Counted from the first letter of the stretch, positions 7,789 through 14,702 are shown. The stretch: DNA of 14,702 bases from CAZCWX01 sp964502465 (GCA_964502465.1 CAZCWX010000056.1:1-14702), one strand, 5' to 3'. The notes: a model not told the origin generated them from the sequence alone. Translations and numbers: made by a program.

Positions 7789-7893
7789 TTACCCTTTCTT
7801 CGCATGGGTTTTGAGTTCTTTCACTCGACGCTTACGCGCCTTCTCACGACGCTTACGACGGCGGCGGATTTCTTTTTCTCGCTCTCGGTGCAC
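7789..7893 (-). CDS. 34-residue Arg/Lys-rich small protein
   Basis: A GTG at 7893 starts a 34-residue frame ending at TAA 7791-7789. The protein begins MHREREKEIRRRRKRR and ends with KELKTHAKKG. Nineteen of 34 residues are Arg or Lys (11 R, 8 K), five are Glu, and there are no aromatics or Cys. Upstream, AAAAGGAGGTGAG is a near-perfect complement of the 16S 3' end, nine bases before GTG, which is the strongest ribosome-binding site in the window. The composition suggests an RNA- or ribosome-associated peptide, similar in feel to small basic proteins of uncertain function in related bacteria. I do not recognise the family with confidence. It is transcribed towards gspB and divergently from minC. 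A longer plus-strand open frame across the same bases looks like a shadow. Confidence 0.65.
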   Translation of the reverse strand: MHREREKEIRRRRKRREKARKRRVKELKTHAKKG

Positions 7894-8076
7894 CTCGTCT
7901 CACCTCCTTTTCTGTCACTATATTATCGCAGGGCTGTTATACCGGTCTGGCACGTGACCGCAACTAGGGTTTCCCACACCTAGGGGACCTACTAGATATT
8001 GTAGACCAGAGATTTTTCTGCTACAGGGTATTGTATTTCGTTGCAGCAGCGGACGAATCCTATCGCGAGGGTATTT
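7894..8076. other. Divergent intergenic region upstream of the small gene and minC
   Basis: This 183-base gap must hold the promoters of the minus-strand small gene and the plus-strand min genes. AT-rich words near 7918-7926 (tatattatc) and 7996-8004 could be -10-like, but I see no convincing paired -35/-10 for either direction. No tRNA or riboswitch fold was seen. Confidence 0.3.
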
Positions 8077-8775
8077 GTGTCTGGGGGAGGCGAGGAACTT
8101 TTCACGATCAAGGGGTTGAAGGGCGGTCCAACTTTCCTCTTCAACGACCAGGTGCCATTTTCAGACGTTCTTAAAGCAGTCGAAGACGAGCTGGCTCGTG
8201 CTAATGGCTTCTTCCGTGACTCGCCCGCAATTCTTTCCTTTGGGGGTCGCGTTCTCAACAAAGAAGAGTGGTGGACGCTGAAAGAAATTTTACATCGTGA
8301 AGGTCTGCTTTTACGGTACGCCGTCGCGACAGAATCAGCAAGCCGTGAATTGCTCTATAAAGAGGGACTGCCGGTCCGGGAAAGCCTGCTGCTGCCCTCG
8401 CAAGAAAACAAGAAGGGACACCCAACTGTTAAGGGTAGTAACGCCCTGTATCTGCGTCGGAGCCTGCGCTCTGGACAAAAAGAAGTTTTTGAAGGGAATG
8501 TCGTCCTGGTCGGAGATGTCAACCAGGGGGCAGAGATCTTAGCAGGAGGAGATGCCATTGTCTTCGGTACGCTCCGCGGTGTAGTGCATGCCGGCTACCC
8601 AGATAACAAGGAGGCAATAGTCATCGCACTCAACCTGATTCCTTTGCAACTGCGTATTGGACCCTTCATCGGCCGTGCCGATGAAGGCCAGAACCATCGC
8701 CGCACGCAGCATCCCGAAATTGCCCGAGTCAAGGACGAACGGATCGTAATTGAGCCGTATAATGGAAAACTATAG
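8077..8775 (+). CDS. minC: Septum site-determining protein MinC
   Basis: MinC inhibits FtsZ polymerisation and, recruited by MinD, blocks division near the poles. With the GTG at 8077 the product has 232 residues. The N-terminal FtsZ-inhibiting domain is about 6-95. The C-terminal beta-helix domain is about 123-200, with the family signature LRSGQ (130-134), then VLVGDVNQGAEILAGGDAIV, GTLRG and HAG. The start is uncertain: GTG 8077 has GAGGG five bases upstream, while an in-frame TTG at 8041 would add 12 residues without a good ribosome-binding site. An in-frame stop at 8002-8004 limits the search. minD follows after 13 bases, so the genes form an operon. Confidence 0.9.
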   Translation: MSGGGEELFTIKGLKGGPTFLFNDQVPFSDVLKAVEDELARANGFFRDSPAILSFGGRVLNKEEWWTLKEILHREGLLLRYAVATESASRELLYKEGLPVRESLLLPSQENKKGHPTVKGSNALYLRRSLRSGQKEVFEGNVVLVGDVNQGAEILAGGDAIVFGTLRGVVHAGYPDNKEAIVIALNLIPLQLRIGPFIGRADEGQNHRRTQHPEIARVKDERIVIEPYNGKL

Positions 8776-8788
8776 GAGGCCCTAAGCC

Positions 8789-9583
8789 ATGAGCGGACGA
8801 GCAATTGTCATTACCTCAGGCAAGGGGGGCGTCGGGAAGACGACAGCCACAGCCAACATCGGTATCGGTTTGGCCAAAAACGGCCGGAAGGTGGTGATGG
8901 TCGATGGTGATATCGGTTTGCGCAATCTCGACATCATCATGGGGTTGGAGAATCGGATCGTGTATCACCTAGTTGATGTTGTGCGCGGCCGTTGCCAAGT
9001 CCGTCAGGCGCTCGTGAAGGATAAGCGTTTTCCCCAACTGTCACTCTTGCCTGCTTCACAGGTGGATCAGAAAGAAGCGATCACTCCTGAGCAGATGCGA
9101 GATCTGACGACCCAACTCAGGGAGGAGTTCGACTTCGTGCTCATCGATTGCCCCGCCGGCATCGAACAGGGGTTCCGCAATGCCGTGGCAGGCGCCGATG
9201 AAGCCATCGTGATTACGACGCCAGATGTGTCACCAGTACGCGATGCAGATCGCGTGATTGGTCTCCTCCAGAGTGCGTTGGGCGATCCTCAGTTAATTAT
9301 CAACCGGATGTCCGCGGAAATGGTGAAACGAGGCGATATGCTCAACCAACAGGACGTCCTCGATATTTTAGCCGTCCGTCTTCTCGGCATCGTGCCGGAA
9401 GACGAAGAAGTCGTGATTGCTGGCAACCGCGGCTCGCCGGTGGTCTTGAATGAACGATCACAGTCGGGACAAGCATACGAGCGGATCGTGCGGCGGATGC
9501 TAGGGGAGGAAGTGCCGATTTCCGAACTGAACGGGAATGGAAGCTTCATGAACCGGCTCGGTAAACTCTTCTTTAGGAGATAA
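8789..9583 (+). CDS. minD: Septum site-determining ATPase MinD
   Basis: 264 residues. The deviant Walker A motif KGGVGKTT lies at 12-19, with switch-type segments VDGDIGLRNLD and DFVLIDCPAGIEQGF further on, all characteristic of MinD rather than ParA. The C-terminus (NRLGKLFFRR, last 10 residues) is the amphipathic membrane-targeting helix. ATP-bound MinD dimerises on the inner membrane, recruits MinC, and is released by MinE. AGGAGG about nine bases before the ATG supports the start. It is the middle gene of minCDE, 13 bases after minC and 4 bases before minE. Length and motifs look intact. Confidence 0.97.
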   Translation: MSGRAIVITSGKGGVGKTTATANIGIGLAKNGRKVVMVDGDIGLRNLDIIMGLENRIVYHLVDVVRGRCQVRQALVKDKRFPQLSLLPASQVDQKEAITPEQMRDLTTQLREEFDFVLIDCPAGIEQGFRNAVAGADEAIVITTPDVSPVRDADRVIGLLQSALGDPQLIINRMSAEMVKRGDMLNQQDVLDILAVRLLGIVPEDEEVVIAGNRGSPVVLNERSQSGQAYERIVRRMLGEEVPISELNGNGSFMNRLGKLFFRR

Positions 9584-9587
9584 GCGC

Positions 9588-9878
9588 ATGTCTTGGGGGA
9601 CGCTCGTTCAGCGGTTTTTCGGGGGTAAGGGGAGCAAGGAAGAAGCCAGAAACCGCCTGCAGATGGTTCTGGTTTTAGACCGTCTTGGCCTCACAGCCGA
9701 ACAGATGGAAGCCCTGCGGAAAGATATTTTGGAGACCATCAGTCGCCATATTCCTATCGACTCCGAGCGGGTGAAAATCGACTTCGTCCATCAGCATATT
9801 CCGGCTGAGGTCGTGATTAACGCGCCGGTACGCCGGGGACGACCACCGGTTGAGGTGCCGAAGCAGTCGGCGGGTTAA
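9588..9878 (+). CDS. minE: Cell division topological specificity factor MinE
   Basis: 96 residues. The N-terminal part (MSWGTLVQRFFG, an amphipathic membrane-binding start, then KEEARNRLQMVLVLDR) is the anti-MinCD region. LRKDILETISRHIPID (43-58) and the following strand are the hallmark of the topological-specificity domain. MinE stimulates MinD ATPase and drives pole-to-pole oscillation. The tail (about 85-96) is basic and Pro-rich. AGGAGAT lies eight bases before the ATG. It is the last gene of minCDE and is followed by a hairpin terminator. Confidence 0.95.
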   Translation: MSWGTLVQRFFGGKGSKEEARNRLQMVLVLDRLGLTAEQMEALRKDILETISRHIPIDSERVKIDFVHQHIPAEVVINAPVRRGRPPVEVPKQSAG

Positions 9879-9911
9879 GTACAACTGAGTTCTGTGTGGA
9901 TACGAAGAGGA

Positions 9912-9945
9912 GGGGCACGGCCTGCCGTGCCCCTTTCCATCTTTG
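9912..9945 (+). terminator. Rho-independent terminator after minE
   Basis: ggggcacgg (9912-9920) and ccgtgcccc (9925-9933) form a perfect 9-bp GC-rich stem with a 4-base loop (cctg), 34 bases past the minE stop. A T-rich stretch follows (tttccatctttgtt). It should end the minCDE transcript and separates it from the HAD gene. Confidence 0.85.
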
Positions 9946-10040
9946 TTCTCTGTTTTGCCATCTGCACAAGAGCGGAACACCTCAGGAGCAACGATACGCT
10001 CTCAGCAAAACGCGTTGCCCATTCCACTGTGGAGTCGCTC

Positions 10041-10727
10041 GTGCACGTCTTCTTTGATCTCGACGGTACCCTGACCGACCCACGTGAGGGAATAGTGCGA
10101 TGCCTCCGGTATGCATTGCAAGCCCTTGGGCGCCCGAGTCCCTCAGACCTGCCGCTCGAGTACTATATTGGACCACCCCTTCAGGAAAGTTTTGCCTCTC
10201 TCCTGGCTTCCAACGATACCGCCCTGATAAGGCGAGCCGTGTCATTATATCGAGAACGGTTTGCTGCGGTCGGCATGTTTGAGAACGCGGTCTACGCCGG
10301 CATAGAAAACGCCTTAACCGAACTACAAGAAGAAGACCGCGTATTGCTTTATGTCGTGACGGCAAAGCCCACAGTATTTGCAAAAGAAATTCTCAACCAC
10401 TTTGGTCTGAGTAGGTTTTTCCAGAACACCTATGGCAGCGAGTTAGATGGTACCCGGTCAAACAAAGAAGAGCTTATTGCTCACGTGCTCACCGAGGAAT
10501 CGATTGCGGCAAACACGGCCATTATGGTGGGCGACCGGAAACACGACGTAAGGGGAGCTGTCACGAACGGCGTCACCCCACTGGGGGTTCTCTGGGGCTA
10601 TGGCTCGCGCCAGGAACTGACAGAGGCAGGAGCATGCTTGTTCTGCGAGCATCCGGGGGCCCTGGTGGACGTCTTGTCCTCTCATCCACCGTTCAAAGCG
10701 TTAACCGCTGATGGGTTGATTGCGTGA
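10041..10727 (+). CDS. HAD-family hydrolase, phosphoglycolate phosphatase-like
   Basis: 228 residues from a GTG at 10041. Motif I is FFDLDGTLTD (4-13; nucleophile D6 and acid D8), motif II is T107 in VVTAKP, motif III is probably K142, and motif IV is GDRKHD (164-169; D165, D169). The cap inserted after motif I is helical, as in phosphoglycolate phosphatase/Gph-type enzymes. The likely reaction is Mg-dependent hydrolysis of a small phosphate ester; the substrate cannot be read from sequence. The start was chosen because GGAG lies six bases upstream and the protein then begins just before motif I. An upstream in-frame GTG at 9894 would read through the minE terminator and is unlikely; GTG 10029 is another option. 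It is convergent with the lyase pseudogene. Confidence 0.88.
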   Translation: MHVFFDLDGTLTDPREGIVRCLRYALQALGRPSPSDLPLEYYIGPPLQESFASLLASNDTALIRRAVSLYRERFAAVGMFENAVYAGIENALTELQEEDRVLLYVVTAKPTVFAKEILNHFGLSRFFQNTYGSELDGTRSNKEELIAHVLTEESIAANTAIMVGDRKHDVRGAVTNGVTPLGVLWGYGSRQELTEAGACLFCEHPGALVDVLSSHPPFKALTADGLIA

Positions 10728-10773
10728 AGACCGTGATGTCCAAGAGTTTGCCTGATGGGCTCTCGCCCCTGTC

Positions 10774-11119
10774 TCATCCCTCCCTGTCCGAGAAGCGTTT
10801 TTGTAATTTCTCGACTTCAGGGAGTCCAACGGATGTTGAGAACATTGCCATATCCAGTGTCGGCATCGACGATAAGAGGAAGGGAGGTCACTGCGCGGAT
10901 CTCTGCGAGCCGTTTCACCATCTCTGTTTGGGTCACCAGTCCCATGTCGGGATAGCCCATGCTCCGGGCGATTGCTCCGCCACTCACATAGAGTGCAGAG
11001 AACCCGGCTTCCTCGGTAATCCTGGCCGAGAGGCCATCATAGACTCCTGGGGCAGTCACCAGCCCACCTTTCGCGAGCAGCGTTCGCAGATGTGCAGGTC
11101 CTTGGGTTGGTTGCAGCAT
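10774..11119 (-). pseudogene. Isocitrate lyase/PEP mutase-family gene with internal deletion
   Basis: From ATG 11119 (AAGGA six bases upstream) the frame encodes a clear N-terminal third of this family: LVTAPGVYDGLSARITEEAG, then ALYVSGGAIARSMGYPDMGL, and the metal-site region LPLIVDADTGYGN. After NVLNIR the frame gives WTP and stops at 10817. A shifted frame immediately after reads VGLPEVEKLQKRFSDREG to a stop at 10774, which resembles the family's usual C-terminal end. The middle, about 170 residues with the conserved Glu-rich and Cys-containing catalytic region, is missing. Intact relatives are about 280-290 residues and make or break C-C or C-P bonds in small 2-oxo or dicarboxylic acids. 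It lies 49 bases downstream of the FAD dehydrogenase, as the last gene of the operon. It is almost certainly inactive as a lyase. Confidence 0.82.
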
Positions 11120-11168
11120 GTTCCATCCTTTTTTCCTCTCCCACAAGGAAAGAGAGAAAATCCGTCTG

Positions 11169-12677
11169 TTATGCTCGTGCGAATTGGGCGGCGTGAGTCC
11201 CAGCAAGCCGCCCAAAAACTGCACCACGCATGAGACCCGCCCCACCCGGATAATTCAGGTAGAAGAAGCCGCCGGCCATTTCGCCCGTCGCGAACAATCC
11301 TGGAATGGGCCGTTCCAAATAATCTACCACCGCAGCATCCGCATTGATCCGAATACCGCCAAAGGTAAAAGTGATTCCCACTGTGACCGGGTAGACGTGA
11401 AATGGGGCTTCATCGATGCGCGTCGCCCAGTTGGTTTTATCCGGGCGGAGCCCCACTGTCCGTTTCCCATCCAGAATGTCGGGGTTGAACACCCCAGCTT
11501 GCACGGCAGCGTTATAGGCCTCCACCGTCTGGAGAAAGGCTGCCTTGCGAAAACCCAACGCGCCGTAGCGCTCTTCGAGGCGATCCGCTAATGCGGGCAG
11601 CGTCTCTGCCACCACTGGGGTTCCGGTGTTATAGCGAGTTTCCAAGAGAGGGAGCGTTTGACGGTCAAAGACCTGGAACGCTGTCGCGCTCCGCTGTTTC
11701 AGCACCTCGCGTCCCATCCTGGCATAGGTATATAAATTGAAATCTTCACCTTCGTCGACAAATCGTTCTCCGTCGAGATTCACCATGATGGAGAACGGGT
11801 ACGACAGCCGGTTGGTCCGATCGGTGAGGCGCAATTCTCCATACGTCGGGGCATCAGCATCGATCGGCGTGGCATGACATCCAGACCACTCGCCGTAGCT
11901 CTGAGCGCCGGTGGCAATGGCGGCACGCAACATCTCGCCAGTGTTAAAGCGTGTGCCGCGCACCTTCACCAGACTCCAGTTGGGGCCAAGGTAGGCAGTG
12001 CGCATCTCAGGGTTTGCTTGAAACCCGCCGCTGGCCAGTACGAGAGAGCGACAGTGCAAAATATGGCCGCCCTCCGGCCCCTTGACTTCGAGCCCTTCGA
12101 CTTGTCCATTGGCTGCGGTGAGAATACGCTGCGCCTGGGTTTCATACAGAACCGGAATATCGGCCTCCTCTGCAAGCCGGAAAAGCATGCTGGAAAGAAT
12201 AACCCCTTCACCCTTCACCCGCAGCGCGCCACCAAAGGGCAACTTGACCGTCGTCGCACCGGCGATCGTGACAGCGCCGACCGCGCGATTGAATTCCCAC
12301 GGGACGCCAAGGTCGGCCATCCAGCGCACCGTGTCATACGACCGTTCGACAAGCACTGCGCTCAGAACGGGATCGGCTCGTCCTCCTGTGGTCCGCTCCA
12401 TGTCTTTCAGATAGTCGGCGCGGGTATAGGGGTCGGCGGTGACCGTCTGGGGATCGTCATTTCCTCGGATAATGGGAATGAGGTCGGCAATGCTGTTGTA
12501 GGTACAGCGGAACAAGCCACCGGTAAAGCGGGTATTCCCACCGCGTAATTTCTGGGTCGCTTTTTCCAGGACGAGAACGCGTGCACCTTCGGCCCGCGCG
12601 GCGAGCGCTGCGGTAAGGGCAGCATTCCCAGCACCGACGACGATGACATCAAACACCTCATGTGCTGAGGTCGGCAA
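11169..12677 (-). CDS. FAD-dependent dehydrogenase, TcuA/fumarate reductase flavoprotein family
   Basis: 502 residues from TTG 12677. The N-terminal FAD-binding motif is FDVIVVGAGNAALTAALAAR (from residue 9), with acidic E38 after the second strand and RGGNTRFTGG (45-54), a pattern typical of tricarballylate dehydrogenase TcuA-like enzymes. The C-terminal FAD contact is GLFATGEMAGG followed by YPGGAGLMRGAVFGRLAG. The family oxidises or reduces carboxylic acids or ketosteroids with FAD; TcuA-like is the best guess, substrate unknown. The longer frame to TTG 12734 has no ribosome-binding site. TTG 12677 has AAGGAGG eight bases upstream and gives the usual short N-terminus. It sits 75 bases after the aldehyde dehydrogenase and 49 bases before the lyase remnant, on the same strand. 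A cytoplasmic enzyme; no signal peptide or membrane helix is seen. Confidence 0.88.
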   Translation of the reverse strand: MPTSAHEVFDVIVVGAGNAALTAALAARAEGARVLVLEKATQKLRGGNTRFTGGLFRCTYNSIADLIPIIRGNDDPQTVTADPYTRADYLKDMERTTGGRADPVLSAVLVERSYDTVRWMADLGVPWEFNRAVGAVTIAGATTVKLPFGGALRVKGEGVILSSMLFRLAEEADIPVLYETQAQRILTAANGQVEGLEVKGPEGGHILHCRSLVLASGGFQANPEMRTAYLGPNWSLVKVRGTRFNTGEMLRAAIATGAQSYGEWSGCHATPIDADAPTYGELRLTDRTNRLSYPFSIMVNLDGERFVDEGEDFNLYTYARMGREVLKQRSATAFQVFDRQTLPLLETRYNTGTPVVAETLPALADRLEERYGALGFRKAAFLQTVEAYNAAVQAGVFNPDILDGKRTVGLRPDKTNWATRIDEAPFHVYPVTVGITFTFGGIRINADAAVVDYLERPIPGLFATGEMAGGFFYLNYPGGAGLMRGAVFGRLAGTHAAQFARA

Positions 12678-12752
12678 TGGCAATCCCTCCTTGCTTTGCT
12701 TGGTATTAACAACAAAAAAGCCCCGTCCCGTCAATTTGGAGGATTGCGCACG

Positions 12753-14201
12753 CTAATCTAACGTGACACACACATTCTTCACCTGCGTGTACGAGTGCAG
12801 CGCCTCCATGCCTTTCTCTCGCCCGAAGCCGCTCTTCTTGTAGCCACCAAAGGGTGTGGCAACGCCTCCACCAAAATAGTTGTTAATGAAGATCTGACCG
12901 GCCTTGATCTGTGCGGCCAAACGATGGGCTTTGCCGATATCCCGTGTCCAGATGGCTGCCACTAAGCCGTAACTCACACCATTGGCAATCTCCAAGGCGT
13001 CTTCGACATCCCGGAACGGGATAATTGAAAGAACCGGACCAAAAATTTCCTCCTGAGCGATGCGCATGTCGGGTTGTACCGCATCAAACAGGGTCGGTTT
13101 GACGAAGAAGCCTTGGCGTAACTGGTCGTCAGTCGCAGGTTCCCCACCGGTTACCACCTTTGCTCCCTCTTTCTTCCCCGCTTCGAGATACTGCAACACG
13201 CGCTGGAATTGTTCTTCAGAGACAATTGGTCCCAAGTCTGGATCGTCGAGACCTGGGCCGAGGCGCAGCTGCGCTGTGCGGCGTGCGAGCTCTTGTACGA
13301 ACTGATCGTGGATATCCTGCTGAATTAACAGCCGTGAGCCAGCCGAACACACTTGGCCAGCATTGGAAAAAATGGCTTTCATGGCACCAGCGATGGCAGC
13401 GTCGAAGCCTGCGTCAGCAAAGACAATGTTGGGCGACTTGCCACCGAGTTCCAGCGTGACCGGGACGACATTGTCAGCAGCGGCTTTCATCACGGCAATG
13501 CCGGTTTCGACTGAGCCCGTGAAGGTCACGTGGTTGATGCGTGGATGTCCAGCCAGGTGCGCACCAGCGTCATGTCCGAAGCCTGGCACGACATTGAGCA
13601 CGCCAGGCGGGAGCCCTGCCTCCATGGCCAGTTCGCCGAGTCGTAAAGCGGTCAACGGCGTCTGTTCTGCGGGTTTCAGCACAACCGTGTTGCCAGCAGC
13701 GAGGGCAGGAGCCACACCGCGACTGGCAATCGCCAGAGGGAAGTTCCACGGAACGATATGGGCTGTGACTCCGATGGGTTCACGCACGGTGTAATCCAGA
13801 TATTGATTGCTGATAGGAATGGTTGTGCCGAACAGTTTGTCTGCCACTCCGGCGTAGTATTCAAAATATTGCGCCGCAGTCTCCATATCGTTCTTGGCTT
13901 GGCTGAGCGGCTTACCGCAGTCCAACGTTTCCATATGCGCCAGCTCTTCGGCGTGAGTGCGGATGAGCGCCGCAATGCGGTTGAGTATCCGTCCTCTGGC
14001 CGCATGAGGAATCCCTGCCCAGTCAGCACGGGTTAATGCCCGCTGAGCGGCTTCCACCGCCTGGTCGATGTCTTCCTCATGCCCTCGGGCAACCTCGGCC
14101 AGCACTTCGCGATTGGCTGGGTCGATCGTCGGGAATGTGTCGCGTTTCGTTCCTTCAGTCCATTCGCCGTTAATGAGCATTTTGCGTGTACCGTATTTCA
14201 T
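12753..14201 (-). CDS. NAD(P)-dependent aldehyde dehydrogenase
   Basis: 482 residues, the normal length for the ALDH superfamily. Catalytic and cofactor residues are all visible: N153 in PWNFPL, K176 in VLKPAE, the GSVETG motif (229-234), E251 in LELGGKSPN, nucleophile C285 in NAGQVCSAGSR, and EEIFGPV near residue 385. It oxidises an aldehyde to the acid with NAD(P)+. The sequence is of the betaine-aldehyde/general class 1-2 type, and the exact substrate cannot be read. AGGA lies eight bases before the ATG. It is the first gene of a minus-strand unit with the FAD dehydrogenase and the lyase remnant, consistent with breakdown of a small organic acid or alcohol (inferred). Confidence 0.95.
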   Translation of the reverse strand: MKYGTRKMLINGEWTEGTKRDTFPTIDPANREVLAEVARGHEEDIDQAVEAAQRALTRADWAGIPHAARGRILNRIAALIRTHAEELAHMETLDCGKPLSQAKNDMETAAQYFEYYAGVADKLFGTTIPISNQYLDYTVREPIGVTAHIVPWNFPLAIASRGVAPALAAGNTVVLKPAEQTPLTALRLGELAMEAGLPPGVLNVVPGFGHDAGAHLAGHPRINHVTFTGSVETGIAVMKAAADNVVPVTLELGGKSPNIVFADAGFDAAIAGAMKAIFSNAGQVCSAGSRLLIQQDIHDQFVQELARRTAQLRLGPGLDDPDLGPIVSEEQFQRVLQYLEAGKKEGAKVVTGGEPATDDQLRQGFFVKPTLFDAVQPDMRIAQEEIFGPVLSIIPFRDVEDALEIANGVSYGLVAAIWTRDIGKAHRLAAQIKAGQIFINNYFGGGVATPFGGYKKSGFGREKGMEALHSYTQVKNVCVTLD

Positions 14202-14306
14202 ATGCTGTTTCCTCTCGGAGAGAAGAAGATGTTCCTCCTATGTATGTTACAGCGGGAGGTAGCTCATACCAAGTAGAGAGGCAAAAAAGGGGGAGATGTC
14301 ATGCTG

Positions 14307-14348
14307 AGTTTCCCATAACGCAGGGCGCTAAGCGAGCGACAGGAAACT
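14307..14348. repeat. 7-bp inverted repeat AGTTTCC/GGAAACT
   Basis: agtttcc (14307-14313) and ggaaact (14342-14348) flank 28 bases, preceded by 'gtcatgctgag', a word often seen at the edge of dispersed intergenic repeats in environmental genomes. It could be a degraded small mobile repeat. Confidence 0.4.
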
Positions 14349-14358
14349 GGGGGCGGTT

Positions 14359-14414
14359 GTAGTCGCGACTTTAGTCGCAGGCAAGGCAGGGGGGACGACT
14401 AAAGTCGTCACTAC
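14359..14414. repeat. ~20-bp imperfect inverted repeat with gactttagtcg core
   Basis: gtagtcgcgactttagtcgc (14359-14378) pairs with gacgactaaagtcgtcacta plus c (14394-14414). The arms match at about 17 of 20 positions around a 15-base loop. Each arm is itself nearly palindromic (cgactttagtcg). This is the signature of dispersed REP/MITE-like intergenic hairpins. No coding potential. Confidence 0.7.
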
Positions 14415-14424
14415 GAATTTTCAG

Positions 14425-14446
14425 CCCCCCCTTTGAAAAAGGGGGG
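14425..14446. repeat. C-run/G-run hairpin repeat
   Basis: cccccc-ttt pairs with aaa-gggggg around a gaa loop, a 9-bp perfect stem (14426-14434 with 14438-14446). Words of the form 'ccccctttgaaaaaggggg' are a common dispersed intergenic repeat in several bacterial groups. A role as a transcript end for the minus-strand TPR gene is possible but unproven. Confidence 0.6.
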
Positions 14447-14522
14447 ACGGGGAGATTTACCGACAGTGTCATTGATCGCCGGGCGGAAGAACGGGAACAG
14501 GTTGTTCCACAGTATACGCATC

Positions 14523-14702
14523 TCATGTGGTCTGGTTTTGATGCCTTTGCGCATGCCTGGCCCGGATCGCTTGGGCGCGAGTTTCCAATTCTGCCGCTTC
14601 AGCTTCGCGATTTGTCTTCCGCAGCAGGGTGGCGTAGTTCTCCAGGCAGGTGGCGAAGTTCGGATGCTCTGGGCCAGGTGATTTTTCCAATATTGCCAAA
14701 GC
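14523..14702 (-). CDS. C-terminal end of a kinesin-light-chain-type TPR protein (5' end outside window)
   Basis: The frame is open from the right edge to a TGA at 14525-14523, giving 59 residues. The sequence ALAILEKSPGPEHPNFATCL followed by ENYATLLRKTNREAEAAELE is the last TPR of the kinesin-light-chain-like TPR_12 family (usual pattern GPEHPxVAxxLxNxAxLL). A short basic tail follows (ARHAQRHQ, then NQTT). Such proteins are usually long arrays of 42-residue repeats that act as protein-binding scaffolds, often attached to effector or regulatory N-terminal domains lying outside this window. An opposite-strand open frame here is a shadow. Confidence 0.8.
   Translation of the reverse strand, partial: ALAILEKSPGPEHPNFATCLENYATLLRKTNREAEAAELETRAQAIRARHAQRHQNQTT

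Larger units (their letters stand above)
14202..14522. other. Non-coding stretch rich in inverted repeats
   Basis: This 321-base gap separates the aldehyde dehydrogenase from the next minus-strand gene and should hold the dehydrogenase promoter. I found no gene in it. It carries three separate inverted repeats (listed individually) between 14307 and 14446. No clear -35/-10 pair was recognised. The end near 14455-14522 is the 3' flank of the TPR gene. Confidence 0.5.

Noticed and set aside
7603..7983. 126-residue plus-strand open frame after gspB
   Set aside because: It has no recognisable domain, no good ribosome-binding site, and an odd composition caused by reading the antisense of the basic small gene; the minus-strand frame has a far better start signal.
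10724..11233. 169-residue plus-strand frame after the HAD gene
   Set aside because: It is antisense to the lyase remnant, which has clear family motifs on the minus strand.
14359..14446. CRISPR array
   Set aside because: The repeats are inverted, not direct, with no regularly spaced identical units or spacers and no cas genes.
14433..14681. 82-residue plus-strand frame near the right edge
   Set aside because: The minus strand encodes a recognisable TPR C-terminus across the same bases.

Overview
The window looks like chromosomal DNA from an uncultured, moderately GC-rich Gram-negative bacterium. Supporting this are a GspA/GspB pair that works at the inner membrane and peptidoglycan, a complete MinCDE set, a signal-peptide protein, and Shine-Dalgarno-led genes. 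The large Ser/Thr kinase with TPR-like repeats, the cyclase-type TPR tail and the dispersed hairpin repeats recall Deltaproteobacteria, Tectomicrobia or Binatota-like lineages. That placement is an inference from gene style; no rRNA or tRNA gene was seen.

Layout, left to right. (1) Positions 1-4014, minus strand: a two-gene signalling unit. It holds a 1114-residue transmembrane Ser/Thr kinase, followed after 15 bases by a secreted TPR protein that runs off the left edge. Both carry the same roughly 77-residue TPR module outside the cytoplasm. (2) 4183-4716: a scar in which the start of an IS66 transposase is joined in frame to the tail of a cyclase/ATPase-type TPR protein. (3) 4833-7603, plus strand: gspA (exeA-like ATPase with a peptidoglycan-binding domain) and gspB, overlapping by four bases. 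(4) 7789-7893, minus strand: a 34-residue Arg/Lys-rich small protein behind a near-perfect Shine-Dalgarno sequence. (5) 8077-9878, plus strand: minC-minD-minE, closed by a strong hairpin terminator. (6) 10041-10727, plus strand: a HAD-family phosphatase. (7) 10774-14201, minus strand: a catabolic unit of aldehyde dehydrogenase, FAD-dependent TcuA-like dehydrogenase, and an isocitrate lyase/PEP mutase-family gene wrecked by an internal deletion. (8) 14202-14522: a non-coding stretch packed with three different inverted repeats. (9) 14523-14702, minus strand: the tail of a kinesin-light-chain-type TPR protein cut by the right edge.

GspAB and MinCDE are both envelope-associated modules (secretin insertion and division-site placement). 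The kinase and its partner look like an envelope sensor pair. The right-hand unit looks like oxidation of an aldehyde and a carboxylic acid, with its C-C lyase step now lost. The points most worth a second look are the kinase's seven-fold internal repeat and its domain shared with the neighbour, the hidden 34-residue basic protein, the IS66/TPR chimera, and the internally deleted lyase.
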